Shown here: positions 35,983-44,157 of the stretch, in pieces
Layout of the letters: the number at the start of each line of letters is the position of its first letter
How positions within the stretch are numbered: position 1 is the first letter of the stretch
Virus record (IMG/VR): IMGVR_UViG_3300042563_003307
Span: 1 to 64,000 of that record
Length of the DNA stretch: 64,000 bases
From: a virus
Strand: one strand, 5' to 3'
The notes under the pieces: generated by a model
Told to the model about the DNA's origin: nothing
The model's database searches: none
What the model saw: the letters and a program-made list of their open reading frames with translations, nothing else
Position numbers and translations under genes: made by a program

Positions 35983-36381
35983 TTACAATATGTCTTTATA
36001 TGAATCTGTTTCTTTTAATATTGCGTCAAATGAGATTAAATTATCAACCCTAACTGTATTATCTTCAAGGACATGTCCTATCATCCTAGGTCTAAATACA
36101 ATATCATCTAATAGAGTTTTTAACTCCTTTCCCCTGGGCGTATCGAGGACTTTGATTTCTGCAAAAAGAGTATCTCCTTCCACTTGAAGGTTTTCGACTT
36201 GATGCGAAACTCTTTCTAAAGAGGTAAAAGAAGTACTTTCAGGATAACCAAGTTCTCCAAACATTTGAACTCCATTCGAAACTTTCTGTTTAAATTGAGC
36301 AACCATTTGTTCTAAACATTCATCAGTGTACATTCTACCATTAAGATTAACCGTGTTGGATTTTAATACTGATGTTTTCAT
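35983..36381 (-). CDS. S80 prohead-protease-like protein without the catalytic His
   Basis: 132 aa. Matches the S80 (T4 gp21-type) prohead protease signature: NTVNLNGRMYTDECLEQ, MFGELGYPESTS, ERVSHQVENL, EGDTLFAEIKVLDTPRGKEL. But the catalytic His of GEL(D/G)HPE is Tyr, and the GxSSRG serine motif is replaced by VFRPRMIGHV. It therefore looks like an inactive relative, with possible scaffolding or regulatory work in head assembly. An active protease for the leader-tagged proteins would have to lie outside the window. Confidence 0.6.
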   Translation of the reverse strand: MKTSVLKSNTVNLNGRMYTDECLEQMVAQFKQKVSNGVQMFGELGYPESTSFTSLERVSHQVENLQVEGDTLFAEIKVLDTPRGKELKTLLDDIVFRPRMIGHVLEDNTVRVDNLISFDAILKETDSYKDIL

Positions 36382-37092
36382 TCATTTAACTATTTGAGTT
36401 GGAAGTTCTAATTTAAGAAATTTGTAAAGTGCCTCTTGAGATGGTCTGGCATTCTCATGTTGGTGTGGTATAATCCAAGCCTTTCCGTCATAATTAACAA
36501 TAGGCTTTGGCGTAATCATATACTCTAAAATTCCAACAGCATTTGTAGTAACTACGTCTTGATGCTTTTCATTAACAATTGTAAATCTACCATCCAGTAA
36601 ATCATACACTCTGAAAAGGTCACCTTCAAAGTTTAAGAGACTTAAACGAGGACAGTGCGTCGTATGCACATAATTGGCCTTTGATTTATCAAGTTCTTTG
36701 ATTTTAGTTGCAACTTTTAATATTGCTGAATTGATATGCTTTTGCTTTTCTTCATACATTTTTACAATATCTTCACGTCTTCCATCATCAAGAAGGGTTT
36801 TAAAAACTAATTTTTCAATCTTGCTAATTAACTTTGATTTGATGCTCATTGGAGCCGATTCTACTGGAAGGAATATCAATTCCTCAATTTCGTATTTGTC
36901 AAATTTAAGTTTGAATTTAACCGAACGTGAGTATTTTTCAATAACTTCTAAATCAACGTTCATATAAACTACAGGGCCAAGTTTAACCCACAACACCCTT
37001 CCACCTTCTTGGGGTTTTGGCAATTGAACCTTTACACTAGAACCAATAACATTGTCTAGCATAAATTCAATATATTTCTTATTTAGTTCCAT
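36382..37092 (-). CDS. hypothetical protein
   Basis: 236 aa, MELNKKYIEFMLDNVIGSSV. Two parts: a beta-rich N-terminal 90 aa with PKPQEGGRVLWVKLG and a helical middle (VKMYEEKQKHINSAILKVAT), then a small C-terminal beta part ending LELPTQIVK. Start overlaps the TAG stop of the preceding gene. No family recognised. Confidence 0.6.
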   Translation of the reverse strand: MELNKKYIEFMLDNVIGSSVKVQLPKPQEGGRVLWVKLGPVVYMNVDLEVIEKYSRSVKFKLKFDKYEIEELIFLPVESAPMSIKSKLISKIEKLVFKTLLDDGRREDIVKMYEEKQKHINSAILKVATKIKELDKSKANYVHTTHCPRLSLLNFEGDLFRVYDLLDGRFTIVNEKHQDVVTTNAVGILEYMITPKPIVNYDGKAWIIPHQHENARPSQEALYKFLKLELPTQIVK

Positions 37093-37308
37093 CTAGCTAT
37101 TGATTTGCTCGTTGTCAGTCCCTTTGTCAAATCTTCCTAAGAAGTACTTATATGCTTTGTACCCGCAATACGCAAACCATGAAACAATAAAGAATTCTAT
37201 TGCAGGACCTGGGTAATTTGTAAATACCCATAGAAAGGCACTAACTATGAACATTAAGACTCCAATAGAGCCAATTGCGGCAAAGATTGCCTTGATTTTG
37301 TTAATCAT
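37093..37308 (-). CDS. small membrane protein
   Basis: 71 aa with two membrane segments (about 5-30, IKAIFAAIGSIGVLMFIVSAFLWVF shortened, and 36-53 AIEFFIVSWFAYCGYKAY). It ends in a TAG stop overlapping the next ATG, evidence that TAG is a true stop in this phage. Holin-like size, no further support. Confidence 0.55.
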   Translation of the reverse strand: MINKIKAIFAAIGSIGVLMFIVSAFLWVFTNYPGPAIEFFIVSWFAYCGYKAYKYFLGRFDKGTDNEQINS

Positions 37309-37325
37309 TATATAAAGTTTTAAAA

Positions 37326-37634
37326 TTAAACACTCTCGTTATCGGTAAAATCTTTTAGGTCTTTGATTTCTTGTTGCAATTCAGTTACTCTCCATTCATA
37401 ATCAAAAAGTTCATCTGTAGTAATCTTGCCATGTTTGCATAATTTTCTTGCAGCAGCAAGTTCCTTTTTTGCAGATTGTAGCATTTTATATAGATGAGAA
37501 TCTGATTGCTTGTAAGATTCAGTGTCCTTATTAACTTTAATAATTTCAGGAGTCTTTTCTTTATTAATTACATTAAATGAAAATTGTTTGAAGCAACTTA
37601 AGAATTCTTTGACGGTAGTTTTAATGCTGTCCAT
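37326..37634 (-). CDS. coiled-coil protein
   Basis: 102 aa, basic N-terminus and a C-terminal helical hairpin (about 45-95, LYKMLQSAKKELAAARKLCK and DYEWRVTELQQEIKDLKDF). Possible assembly or anti-host factor; not recognised. Confidence 0.55.
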   Translation of the reverse strand: MDSIKTTVKEFLSCFKQFSFNVINKEKTPEIIKVNKDTESYKQSDSHLYKMLQSAKKELAAARKLCKHGKITTDELFDYEWRVTELQQEIKDLKDFTDNESV

Positions 37635-37702
37635 TCGTTAGATTTATAATTTATATAGGTTTGGTCCTATTTGTTTCATTATATTTATTAACGATTTAAA
37701 AA

Positions 37703-37730
37703 CAAAAAAGACCTTAATTACTTAAGGTCT
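37703..37730 (-). terminator. rho-independent terminator
   Basis: AGACCTTAA-TTAC-TTAAGGTCT followed by TTTTTT on the minus strand, 26 nt after the stop of the 94-aa gene. Confidence 0.85.
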
Positions 37731-37756
37731 CCTAAAAATCTAATCCGGTCTGATTC

Positions 37757-38041
37757 TTATATAGAACCAGGCTGTAGTACTGAAATTGCTTTAGCAATCA
37801 TAACTGAATCTCTTACAGTAAGAGCTCCAGAAGATTGTGCCATTTGAGCAGCTTGGATTAATACATTTACTGCACCATTTTGGTCCATACCTTCAATTTG
37901 ATCGAAGATTGGGATGATTTCTTCAACACCAAGTCCATTTGTTGGGTTCTCAGCTTGAGGTCCTTCATTTACTAGAGCTGAATCTGGTCCAAATACTCTT
38001 TCAGATTCTGGATTTTGGTCTAATACACTTTGTTTTTCCAT
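37757..38041 (-). CDS. hypothetical acidic protein
   Basis: 94 aa, MEKQSVLDQNPESERVFGPD, disordered first 40 residues then helices (IIPIFDQIEGMDQNGAVNVL, SGALTVRDSVMIAKAISVLQ). Sits alone before a terminator. No family recognised; the abundance of Gln/Asn and lack of motifs fit a small structural protein. Confidence 0.6.
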   Translation of the reverse strand: MEKQSVLDQNPESERVFGPDSALVNEGPQAENPTNGLGVEEIIPIFDQIEGMDQNGAVNVLIQAAQMAQSSGALTVRDSVMIAKAISVLQPGSI

Positions 38042-38096
38042 TTTGATTTGTTTTGATTTAAAATTATTATATAATATTTTTTAGGTTTGTTTCACC

Positions 38097-38993
38097 CTAT
38101 AGTGATTTTAACATTTTAATTAATTCCGGCTGCGGTGACATGTCAGTCTTGTCGCGTCTTGTGTTTGTATGAGTCAACATCCCTTTCACCTTTCCGGCCC
38201 ATGCATCTTTATTAAATTCAAATGCTTCATTTGGTGTTTTAGTGGTTAACCATTCAACAAGTCCTTTTTTGATATTAATACCATTACGGTCTTTAATGAA
38301 TAGTATAAGTTCTCTAAGTGCCTCGATTTGAGCCTCTGAATATTTATGGTGATATTGTGAACCTCTAAATTTGAATCCTAAGTCACAAACCTGGTCTGGA
38401 TGTACAATTGTTCCAACATAAGTTTTAAATACATTTCCAACCTTTGTTAAAGGTCCAAAGTTACATACTTCAATCCCAACTGAATTATTATGCATACTTT
38501 GAGAACCATTATCTCCTAAGTGGGCTGCAAATCCTCCATCTGGCATGCATTTTACAATAACACCATCGTATTTTGTACTTTTACCATTAACTGAAGGTCC
38601 TCCAATTAAAAACTCTGTTGCAATTTTACCTCTAGTATCATCATTCCATTGGTCTACTACGGCAATTGGATTTTCTCCTCCGGCAGTATGATGCAGGAAT
38701 AAGTACTCAGGTTTATTAGGACCTGCATGGTACTCATCTTTGTCAAGATAATAAATATCGAAGGCATTTAATGTAATTTCACTGTCCAAATGTTTTTCAA
38801 GTTCAGCACCAAAAATTAATTTCTGCGTGGTTGGACCAACGAGTCCATCAATTGCCAATCCATGGCTCCCTTGAAAGTTCTTAACTGCTAAATCTGTTCC
38901 AGGTCCAAAGGTTCCATCAACTTTAACACCTAAGGCTTTTTGTAGCAACTTAACGTCTTCGCCACTATCTCCTCTTTTTAATAAATTTCTCAT
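38097..38993 (-). CDS. endolysin: peptidoglycan-binding domain plus amidase_2
   Basis: 298 aa. Residues 1-65 are a PG_binding_1 domain (LLKRGDSGEDVKLLQKALGV, DGTFGPGTDLAVKNFQ, DGLVGPTTQKLIFG). Residues about 85-290 are an N-acetylmuramoyl-L-alanine amidase of the PGRP/amidase_2 fold: YLFLHHTAGG (first zinc His), NNSVGIEVCN and HTNTRRDKTDMSPQPE (second zinc site region). It cuts the MurNAc-L-Ala bond at lysis. No signal peptide, so it needs a holin or the membrane proteins nearby. Confidence 0.85.
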   Translation of the reverse strand: MRNLLKRGDSGEDVKLLQKALGVKVDGTFGPGTDLAVKNFQGSHGLAIDGLVGPTTQKLIFGAELEKHLDSEITLNAFDIYYLDKDEYHAGPNKPEYLFLHHTAGGENPIAVVDQWNDDTRGKIATEFLIGGPSVNGKSTKYDGVIVKCMPDGGFAAHLGDNGSQSMHNNSVGIEVCNFGPLTKVGNVFKTYVGTIVHPDQVCDLGFKFRGSQYHHKYSEAQIEALRELILFIKDRNGINIKKGLVEWLTTKTPNEAFEFNKDAWAGKVKGMLTHTNTRRDKTDMSPQPELIKMLKSL

Positions 38994-39415
38994 TCTAATA
39001 TGTTTTTTAAATTATCTATACATTCTTGTACTTGGTTATAAATTGCATCAGGATTCTTATGTTCAAAAATACATCTATAAACTGTTTTATTAGACATAAG
39101 ATGAACTAATTCACATCTCATAATAAACTTTGGTTTTTTAAGTAGAAGTGGCTGTAAGTGAATTACATTCCAAATTTGGCTCTTGGCCTCTCCAATAAAT
39201 CCACACTCAGTTACAACATTTGCAGTTAGTAAATACTCGTCACTTGATATTGAAGCAAATTTCTGAAGTTCTTTAATACCATTTGCAATTAAATAAAGCC
39301 TATATGCAGTTTGATAGGTTGAATCAAGAACTGCACGTAATGTTGTTGCATCTATTTTCTTACTAATGTATGGTTTTGGTAGTTTTACTTTTTCAAATAG
39401 GACTTCAATTAGCAT
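38990..39415 (-). CDS. hypothetical protein
   Basis: 141 aa, MLIEVLFEKVKLPKPYISKK. Mixed alpha/beta with ANVVTECGFIGEAKSQIWNV and a helical tail VQECIDNLKNIL. Overlaps the endolysin start by 4 nt, so co-translated with it. Role in lysis is only suggested by position. Confidence 0.55.
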   Translation of the reverse strand: MLIEVLFEKVKLPKPYISKKIDATTLRAVLDSTYQTAYRLYLIANGIKELQKFASISSDEYLLTANVVTECGFIGEAKSQIWNVIHLQPLLLKKPKFIMRCELVHLMSNKTVYRCIFEHKNPDAIYNQVQECIDNLKNILE

Positions 39416-40212
39416 ACATTTTTTTCTTTAATAGATACAAAGTTTCTATGCGCGTTGTCATACACTTGCATAACATCAGGTGCGGTTACTGCTCGGGTTT
39501 CTCCAGTTCTAGCTATTAATCCGGATTCATCATTAACAATTATACGATCGATTTCGATAGGAGCACCTACTATTCCGTCGTACACATCTTCAATTAAATC
39601 CTCTTCATCAATAAAATCTTCAAGAGAAGCCCTTTCCCATTCATCCATCTCTTCTTGTAAGTCATCATAAGATTCTACAACATTTCTCATTGATTCAACC
39701 TGCTCTTCTACACTAACCTCTTCATGAAGTACTTCTAAGTCTTCAACCTGGGTTGGTGTTGTGACATCCTCTGGTTTAATATAGTCTACCAATGATTTTA
39801 TAAACCCAAGTGCTACAAGCGGTAAGATTGCTCCAGAAACACCTGCAAGTAATCTTTTTTGTGCTATAGGTTCCCATTCTACGAGGTTAAATAATTCTAC
39901 CCATCCCTGATAATCTTTAATGTTTGTATATGCGTAGTACATATTTCCTTGCATTTGCATTCCAGTGATTAAAATAAATAGACCCCATACTATGGTTTTA
40001 TTCATTTTATCTAAGGTAATTAATGCAGCTAGAGATGCAGCAGCTCCTAATTCAAATCCAACTGCTAATGATATTGCTAACCATTCTGGATTTGATAGCC
40101 TAAAAAAGTCAACTACGTGTATTGTTGATATAATACTCACTAATAAATAAAGTGAAACGAATGTTCCAATTATAAATGTGTTAACTGTCTTGCTCTTTGT
40201 TGATTTCATCAT
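39409..40212 (-). CDS. membrane protein with acidic cytoplasmic tail
   Basis: 267 aa. Four predicted membrane segments in the first 145 residues (TFIIGTFVSLYLLVSIIST, LAISLAVGFELGAAASLAAL, IVWGLFILITGMQMQGN, LLAGVSGAILPLVALGFI), then a highly acidic soluble tail of about 120 aa (YDDLQEEMDEWERASLEDF, DEEDLIEDVYDG). Conserved-looking phage membrane protein; function not recognised. Confidence 0.65.
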   Translation of the reverse strand: MMKSTKSKTVNTFIIGTFVSLYLLVSIISTIHVVDFFRLSNPEWLAISLAVGFELGAAASLAALITLDKMNKTIVWGLFILITGMQMQGNMYYAYTNIKDYQGWVELFNLVEWEPIAQKRLLAGVSGAILPLVALGFIKSLVDYIKPEDVTTPTQVEDLEVLHEEVSVEEQVESMRNVVESYDDLQEEMDEWERASLEDFIDEEDLIEDVYDGIVGAPIEIDRIIVNDESGLIARTGETRAVTAPDVMQVYDNAHRNFVSIKEKNVC

Positions 40213-40405
40213 CTTCTTGTTTTTTATAAAAAATCTTATTAACTAAAAGATCCGGATTATCTAAGGTCTCAGCTCGACCGGCACATCCACAATCTTCATA
40301 ACCCAGGGCCTTTGCAATCCTGTCGGCTGCAATGTCGGCTCTAACAAACCTGGCAGCTTTTGACAGGTCAGTTCCGAATCCGTGGGTTTTTTTCTCGATA
40401 GCCAT
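40181..40405 (-). CDS. small conserved phage protein with CxCxGR motif
   Basis: 74 aa; KALGYEDCGCAGRAETLDNP is a motif seen in small T4-type phage proteins of unknown function. Ends inside the start of the membrane protein (overlap) and begins one base after the next gene's stop. Confidence 0.6.
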   Translation of the reverse strand: MAIEKKTHGFGTDLSKAARFVRADIAADRIAKALGYEDCGCAGRAETLDNPDLLVNKIFYKKQEDDEINKEQDS

Positions 40406-40695
40406 TACTTAGATTTCTGCAATACTTCTATTTCTGCTTCGATTTGATTTTGTCTTTGAACATCCAGAATTTTTCTATCCGTTGCTTGTATCATTCGCTT
40501 CTCAGCGTTTAATCCTTCAATTTTAACATCTTTTGATGTTGGAAGTTGATTGATAATTTCAGTGTTTGCCTTATTAACTTTCTTTAAGGTTGTTACCTCA
40601 GAGTCAATACTACATGATTTAAAATATACAAGTACTAGTAGCACTGCAATAACTTTAAGACCATGTGTTGCAAAAAATTGATTAATTTTGTTCAT
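40405..40695 (-). CDS. single-pass membrane protein, possible spanin-type
   Basis: 96 aa. N-terminal anchor at about 11-28 (LKVIAVLLVLVYFKSCSI) followed by a charged coiled coil to the end (TEIINQLPTSKDVKIEGL, RNQIEAEIEVLQKSK). The topology matches an inner-membrane spanin; the lysis-gene neighbourhood supports it weakly. A partner lipoprotein is not adjacent (a candidate lies at 60.3 kb). Confidence 0.5.
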   Translation of the reverse strand: MNKINQFFATHGLKVIAVLLVLVYFKSCSIDSEVTTLKKVNKANTEIINQLPTSKDVKIEGLNAEKRMIQATDRKILDVQRQNQIEAEIEVLQKSK

Positions 40696-40768
40696 AATTG
40701 TTAATTTTGTTATTTATTATTTATCTCTTTTATTTTTGCAGGAGTTAGGGATTATATTAAGAATCGGT

Positions 40769-41443
40769 CTATTGTTTCTTTTTACAATTGTCAAAATGCC
40801 ATCTAACCATTGCTGCTTTATTGCCAATTCTATTACAATGTATGCATTTTGCAGTTTTCACAATTGATTGACCTTTAATCCAACCTTTAGGTACTTCATC
40901 AATATTTTTGAATCTCCTATTCTCTTTGGTATTTGGGTCATGATAAACATTTACTCCTGTATTTAATTCTCTTAAATATTCTTTAAACTCTTCAGAGGGT
41001 TTATAATCAAACTCTAATTGTTTTTTCTTGATTTTAGCTTTGGTTTCTTCAGACATTTTATTTCCCTTACAATAAGTATTTCCAAGATGTGCTTGCCTTA
41101 ACTTTTCTCTAGTTTCTAATGAATATGGGCCATTCCAATCAAATCCGGAGCTTGTTTGCTTTGATTTATTGTAAAAAGATTCATTTATTCCTACATTAAA
41201 TTTAGTATGTAGTTTAATCTCAAGTTGCATTGCTTCTTTTCGTGAATTAAACACAGAGACAATAACATATTTATAATCTTGAGGATTGTTCTTCTGGTCA
41301 TTTCTGAATTCTTTGTCTGATGCGCTTGAAAAATACTTGACACCTAAATCTTTACATGGCTCTATATTTGAACTCCTTGTGCCGTAATAATGTTTGTTGA
41401 GTTTTGTGTTGGTAATCCTATACACATAGTGATATTTGTTCAT
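40769..41443 (-). CDS. GIY-YIG homing endonuclease with NUMOD3
   Basis: 224 aa. GIY-YIG domain: YHYVYRITNTKLNKHYYGTR, catalytic-region KYVIVSVFNSRKEAMQLE and a later Glu. NUMOD3 DNA-binding repeats: SLETREKLRQAHLGN and MSEETKAKIKKKQLE. C-terminal CIHCNRIGNKAAMVRWHFDN is a zinc-finger-like CxxC...H..H/C. Free-standing mobile endonuclease with its own GATATATAT element; sits next to the M42 peptidase. Confidence 0.85.
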   Translation of the reverse strand: MNKYHYVYRITNTKLNKHYYGTRSSNIEPCKDLGVKYFSSASDKEFRNDQKNNPQDYKYVIVSVFNSRKEAMQLEIKLHTKFNVGINESFYNKSKQTSSGFDWNGPYSLETREKLRQAHLGNTYCKGNKMSEETKAKIKKKQLEFDYKPSEEFKEYLRELNTGVNVYHDPNTKENRRFKNIDEVPKGWIKGQSIVKTAKCIHCNRIGNKAAMVRWHFDNCKKKQ

Positions 41444-41470
41444 AATTTTAAAATATATTTAGTCGTTATA

Positions 41471-41479
41471 ATATATATC
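41471..41479 (-). promoter_or_regulatory. GATATATAT putative late promoter
   Basis: AAAGATATATATTATAAC upstream of the second homing endonuclease. Confidence 0.4.
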
Positions 41480-41499
41480 TTTATTTTTTATGAAGCTTA

Positions 41500-41573
41500 A
41501 AAGAAAGGTCCTTGGATATGAACATGAAATAAGAGAACGACCAAATATATCTTTCTACCAAAGACCTTATAAA
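41500..41573 (-). terminator. terminator-like hairpin after aminopeptidase gene
   Basis: AAGGTCTTTGG and CCAAGGACCTT form an 11-bp stem with one T-G pair and a loop of about 34 nt, followed by TTCTTTT on the minus strand, between the M42 peptidase stop and the homing endonuclease. Confidence 0.5.
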
Positions 41574-42680
41574 TTATTTGTTATTTATTTCTTTTATCTT
41601 TTCAGGTGTTAATGCCTTTAAGAATTCAACATATAATCGTATGGCATATTTAACATCGTTCTTGTGACACATTTCTACAGTGGTATGCATGTATCTTAGT
41701 GGAGTTGCCAAGATTGCAGTTGGTGTACCCTCTAAAAAGAAGGACATTGTATCATTACCCATTGAACCGACTGTTAATTGAACTGGAATCTTAGCCTCTT
41801 TTGCAACCTCTCTTAACATTTTGTTAATTTTTCGGTGATTTTGTGCAGTGTACTCTAAACATGGACCTTCTCCACCTTTATTATCTCCATCTTTTGCTTT
41901 ATCTATTTTAGGAGTATCAGTTGCATGGCAAACATCATGCACTAGGGCCAAATCAGCTTTAAGTGTTTTTGCAATTAAAGTGGCTCCATGTAATCCTACC
42001 TCCTCTTGAACTGAATTAACTACATATAAATCATAAGGTAAATATGCATCCTCTTCTACCAGTTTTCTTAGGGCTTCAGCAATAATATAACCACCAATCT
42101 TGTTGTCTAATGAACGTCCAACATAATAGTTTCCAATCTCTTCTAATTGAGTGTCAAATGTGATTAAGTTTCCAATTTCAACTCCAGCTTTTACAACAGC
42201 CTCCTTGTCTTTAAGACCCATATCAACCCATAGTTCCTCTGGACTGTAACCCATCGAAGTGTATTCTTTTCGGGTATGAATTGCTGGCCATCCAAAAAGT
42301 CCTCTTAATTTTCTACCATCATGAGTGTGTATCATTACCGTTTTAGAAGGTGCAATCATATTGTCGCTTCCACCATGTCTTTTTACCCGGATCATTCCAT
42401 CACTGTCGATGTTTGTAATAATCCATGCAATTTCATCACAATGCGCTTCAATTACAACTTTAGGAGTCCATGGCTCTAAACCTTGTCCAGATTTTGTTTT
42501 TCCGCGGAAGACTGCATAAGCCGTACCATACGCATCAATTTTTACATTTCCATTTACTAATGGTCTAACATAATCCAACCAGATCTTTTGACCCTCTCCT
42601 TCTTGGGCTACTGGAGCGTACGCATTAAGGTAGTTATATAAGAACTCCTTATTTTTCTTCAATTGTTTTGTTTTCTTCAT
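41574..42680 (-). CDS. M42-family aminopeptidase
   Basis: 368 aa, the full length of the M42 glutamyl/deblocking aminopeptidase family. All metal and catalytic positions are visible: VIEAHCDEIAW (His, Asp), VGRSLDNKIGGYI (bridging Asp), VVNSVQEEVGLHGA (catalytic Glu, Glu ligand), ALVHDVCHATDTP (Asp), PLRYMHTTVEM (His). These are dodecameric cytosolic di-metal exopeptidases, normally cellular. An intact copy in a phage is unusual. It overlaps the end of the upstream nuclease gene by 32 nt. Possible roles: recycling peptides or destroying a host defence peptide. Confidence 0.9.
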   Translation of the reverse strand: MKKTKQLKKNKEFLYNYLNAYAPVAQEGEGQKIWLDYVRPLVNGNVKIDAYGTAYAVFRGKTKSGQGLEPWTPKVVIEAHCDEIAWIITNIDSDGMIRVKRHGGSDNMIAPSKTVMIHTHDGRKLRGLFGWPAIHTRKEYTSMGYSPEELWVDMGLKDKEAVVKAGVEIGNLITFDTQLEEIGNYYVGRSLDNKIGGYIIAEALRKLVEEDAYLPYDLYVVNSVQEEVGLHGATLIAKTLKADLALVHDVCHATDTPKIDKAKDGDNKGGEGPCLEYTAQNHRKINKMLREVAKEAKIPVQLTVGSMGNDTMSFFLEGTPTAILATPLRYMHTTVEMCHKNDVKYAIRLYVEFLKALTPEKIKEINNK

Positions 42681-43413
42681 TATATTGATTTAATCGTTTC
42701 ATAAATTCTTTAAAGTAATGTTTTATGTCACTTTGTGTTAGTGTAAATATTTGGGGTTTGTCTTCTAGTTCATTAGCAATCCATACTTCTCCTCCACTCG
42801 GTACATTTCCAGTACGTTCCCAAAATGCGATTGCATATCCTGCGACTTGAAGGAAATAATCTTCTATCCACTCGTCCCGTTTAGGCTTTCGACTATTCTT
42901 ATAGTCTATGATTAAGATTTTGTTTCCAACCATTTCGGAAGCATTATCAAGAGTTCCGGCGTAACCTCGGCCTGACCATATAAATTTCTCAGCGGCAAGT
43001 ACCTTAACAACCCTATCAAAAAAATCAGGATGGTGTGTCCAGAACTTCAGAAAGAATTCCCAACCAGCCTTCAACCATGTTTCCCCTAAGGGATCCTCAT
43101 TGAACTGGTTGACTTCAATATCCGTCTTTGATATGAATATCAATTGAGATAGTCGTTGATTCGGTGTACCTTGGAGTCCTTTGTATAATTCTAGAAGACG
43201 GTGCATTATAGTTCCTCGATTCATCGATAGATTTGAGATTCTATCTGCTTCCTCATGTCCAATCTTGTTTCGCCATTCATCAAGTCCACTTTGGTCTTTT
43301 GTATTTCCAAGAATTGTCGTCATACTTGGATAGGTTCCAAGTACAAGTCCATTTGTGGTTACTCTGTAATATCTACGGCCATTGATTTCTACCCGTTCAA
43401 TAGATTCTTCCAT
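42649..43413 (-). CDS. PD-(D/E)XK exonuclease (RecB/Cas4-like)
   Basis: 254 aa from MEESIERVEINGRRYYRV, whose ATG overlaps the upstream stop as TAATG. PD-(D/E)XK motifs: RGTIMHRLLELY (RecB-type Gly-His helix), YAGTLDNAS, KILIIDYKNSRKPK (D...D-Y-K), then QVAGYAIAFWE. Matches the RecB/Cas4-type exonuclease family used in phage DNA processing or recombination. A longer frame to 43500 runs into the preceding gene. Confidence 0.8.
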   Translation of the reverse strand: MEESIERVEINGRRYYRVTTNGLVLGTYPSMTTILGNTKDQSGLDEWRNKIGHEEADRISNLSMNRGTIMHRLLELYKGLQGTPNQRLSQLIFISKTDIEVNQFNEDPLGETWLKAGWEFFLKFWTHHPDFFDRVVKVLAAEKFIWSGRGYAGTLDNASEMVGNKILIIDYKNSRKPKRDEWIEDYFLQVAGYAIAFWERTGNVPSGGEVWIANELEDKPQIFTLTQSDIKHYFKEFMKRLNQYNEENKTIEEK

Positions 43414-43835
43414 TAAAACATGGAAATTATCCAATTGATAAAATATCCAACTCCTGTTAGGATTCCGGCAAATAATAAGTTTCTGACAACGGCAGTCCAT
43501 GTAAAGTAATCATTGTCAGGATACAGTACAACAAGATACTGTGCACTTCCTTCAATTTTACTTATTTCAGGGTATGAAAGGTCTGAAAGTCCGTATTTGA
43601 TTAGAATATCATTGATAGGTCCCAATTGTTGAAATACTATCGATTGTTGTACCAAGTCTGGTTGACCTAAAAACTCATTTTGAATTTCTACAACACCATA
43701 GATTCGACCAATCATGTCAACTCTAAGTCCGGCAGCGGTAAGTTCTGGCTCAACGGCCTTAACTGCTTTATAAAATTTTCTTGTAATCCATGCCTCTTTA
43801 AAGAATCGAGGCCAATATAATAGTGCATTTTTCAT
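43413..43835 (-). CDS. hypothetical protein with C-terminal membrane segment
   Basis: 140 aa, amphipathic N-terminal half (PRFFKEAWITRKFYKAVKAV) and one hydrophobic segment near the C-terminus (about 114-138, AVVRNLLFAGILTGVGYFIN). TAATG-coupled to the PD-(D/E)XK nuclease. Not recognised. Confidence 0.55.
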   Translation of the reverse strand: MKNALLYWPRFFKEAWITRKFYKAVKAVEPELTAAGLRVDMIGRIYGVVEIQNEFLGQPDLVQQSIVFQQLGPINDILIKYGLSDLSYPEISKIEGSAQYLVVLYPDNDYFTWTAVVRNLLFAGILTGVGYFINWIISMF

Positions 43836-43884
43836 AGTGCTAATTTTTATATTTATATTCTATATTTTAGATTTGTTTCTAAAT

Positions 43885-43914
43885 TAAAAAAGGGACCCTT
43901 TACAGAGTCCCTTT
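43885..43914 (-). terminator. rho-independent terminator
   Basis: AAAGGGAC (43889-43896) pairs with GTCCCTTT (43907-43914); TTTTT follows on the minus strand. Ends the transcript carrying the HC1-like gene and tRNA-Leu. Confidence 0.8.
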
Positions 43915-44157
43915 AGTTTTGGGTAGGTCAGAGGCCTTCTGCCTACCGAGACCTTGTCGTTGCCACAACAGCAGAGCGTACCAAGACACTTTGTTTTTAG
44001 AAGGTCACCAACATCACCTTCAGTGGTAGCTTTAGGAATACTTATCTATTCCAAGGTTTCGAATTCTTTTATGTCTTGTTCTGAAAGACTCAACGACTGT
44101 TTCATCGTTACCGCACGCCACTACTTGATACCTCAACGCGAACTGGTTTTAAGATTG
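43915..44157 (-). other. unassigned transcribed region between tRNA-Leu and terminator
   Basis: About 240 nt downstream of tRNA-Leu and upstream of the terminator. A strong hairpin, GGTAGGCAGA...TCTGACCTACC, ends it (about 43922-43947). Two reading frames interrupted by stops and one frameshift would give a protein with two CGND motifs (VACGNDETVVESF and LCCCGNDKVSVG). It may be a decayed gene or a structured RNA. Confidence 0.35.

Noticed and set aside
41490-41612. 40-residue plus-strand frame MKLKRKVLGYEHEI...
   Set aside because: Runs into the stop of the aminopeptidase gene on the other strand and across a hairpin; no upstream promoter-like element on that strand.
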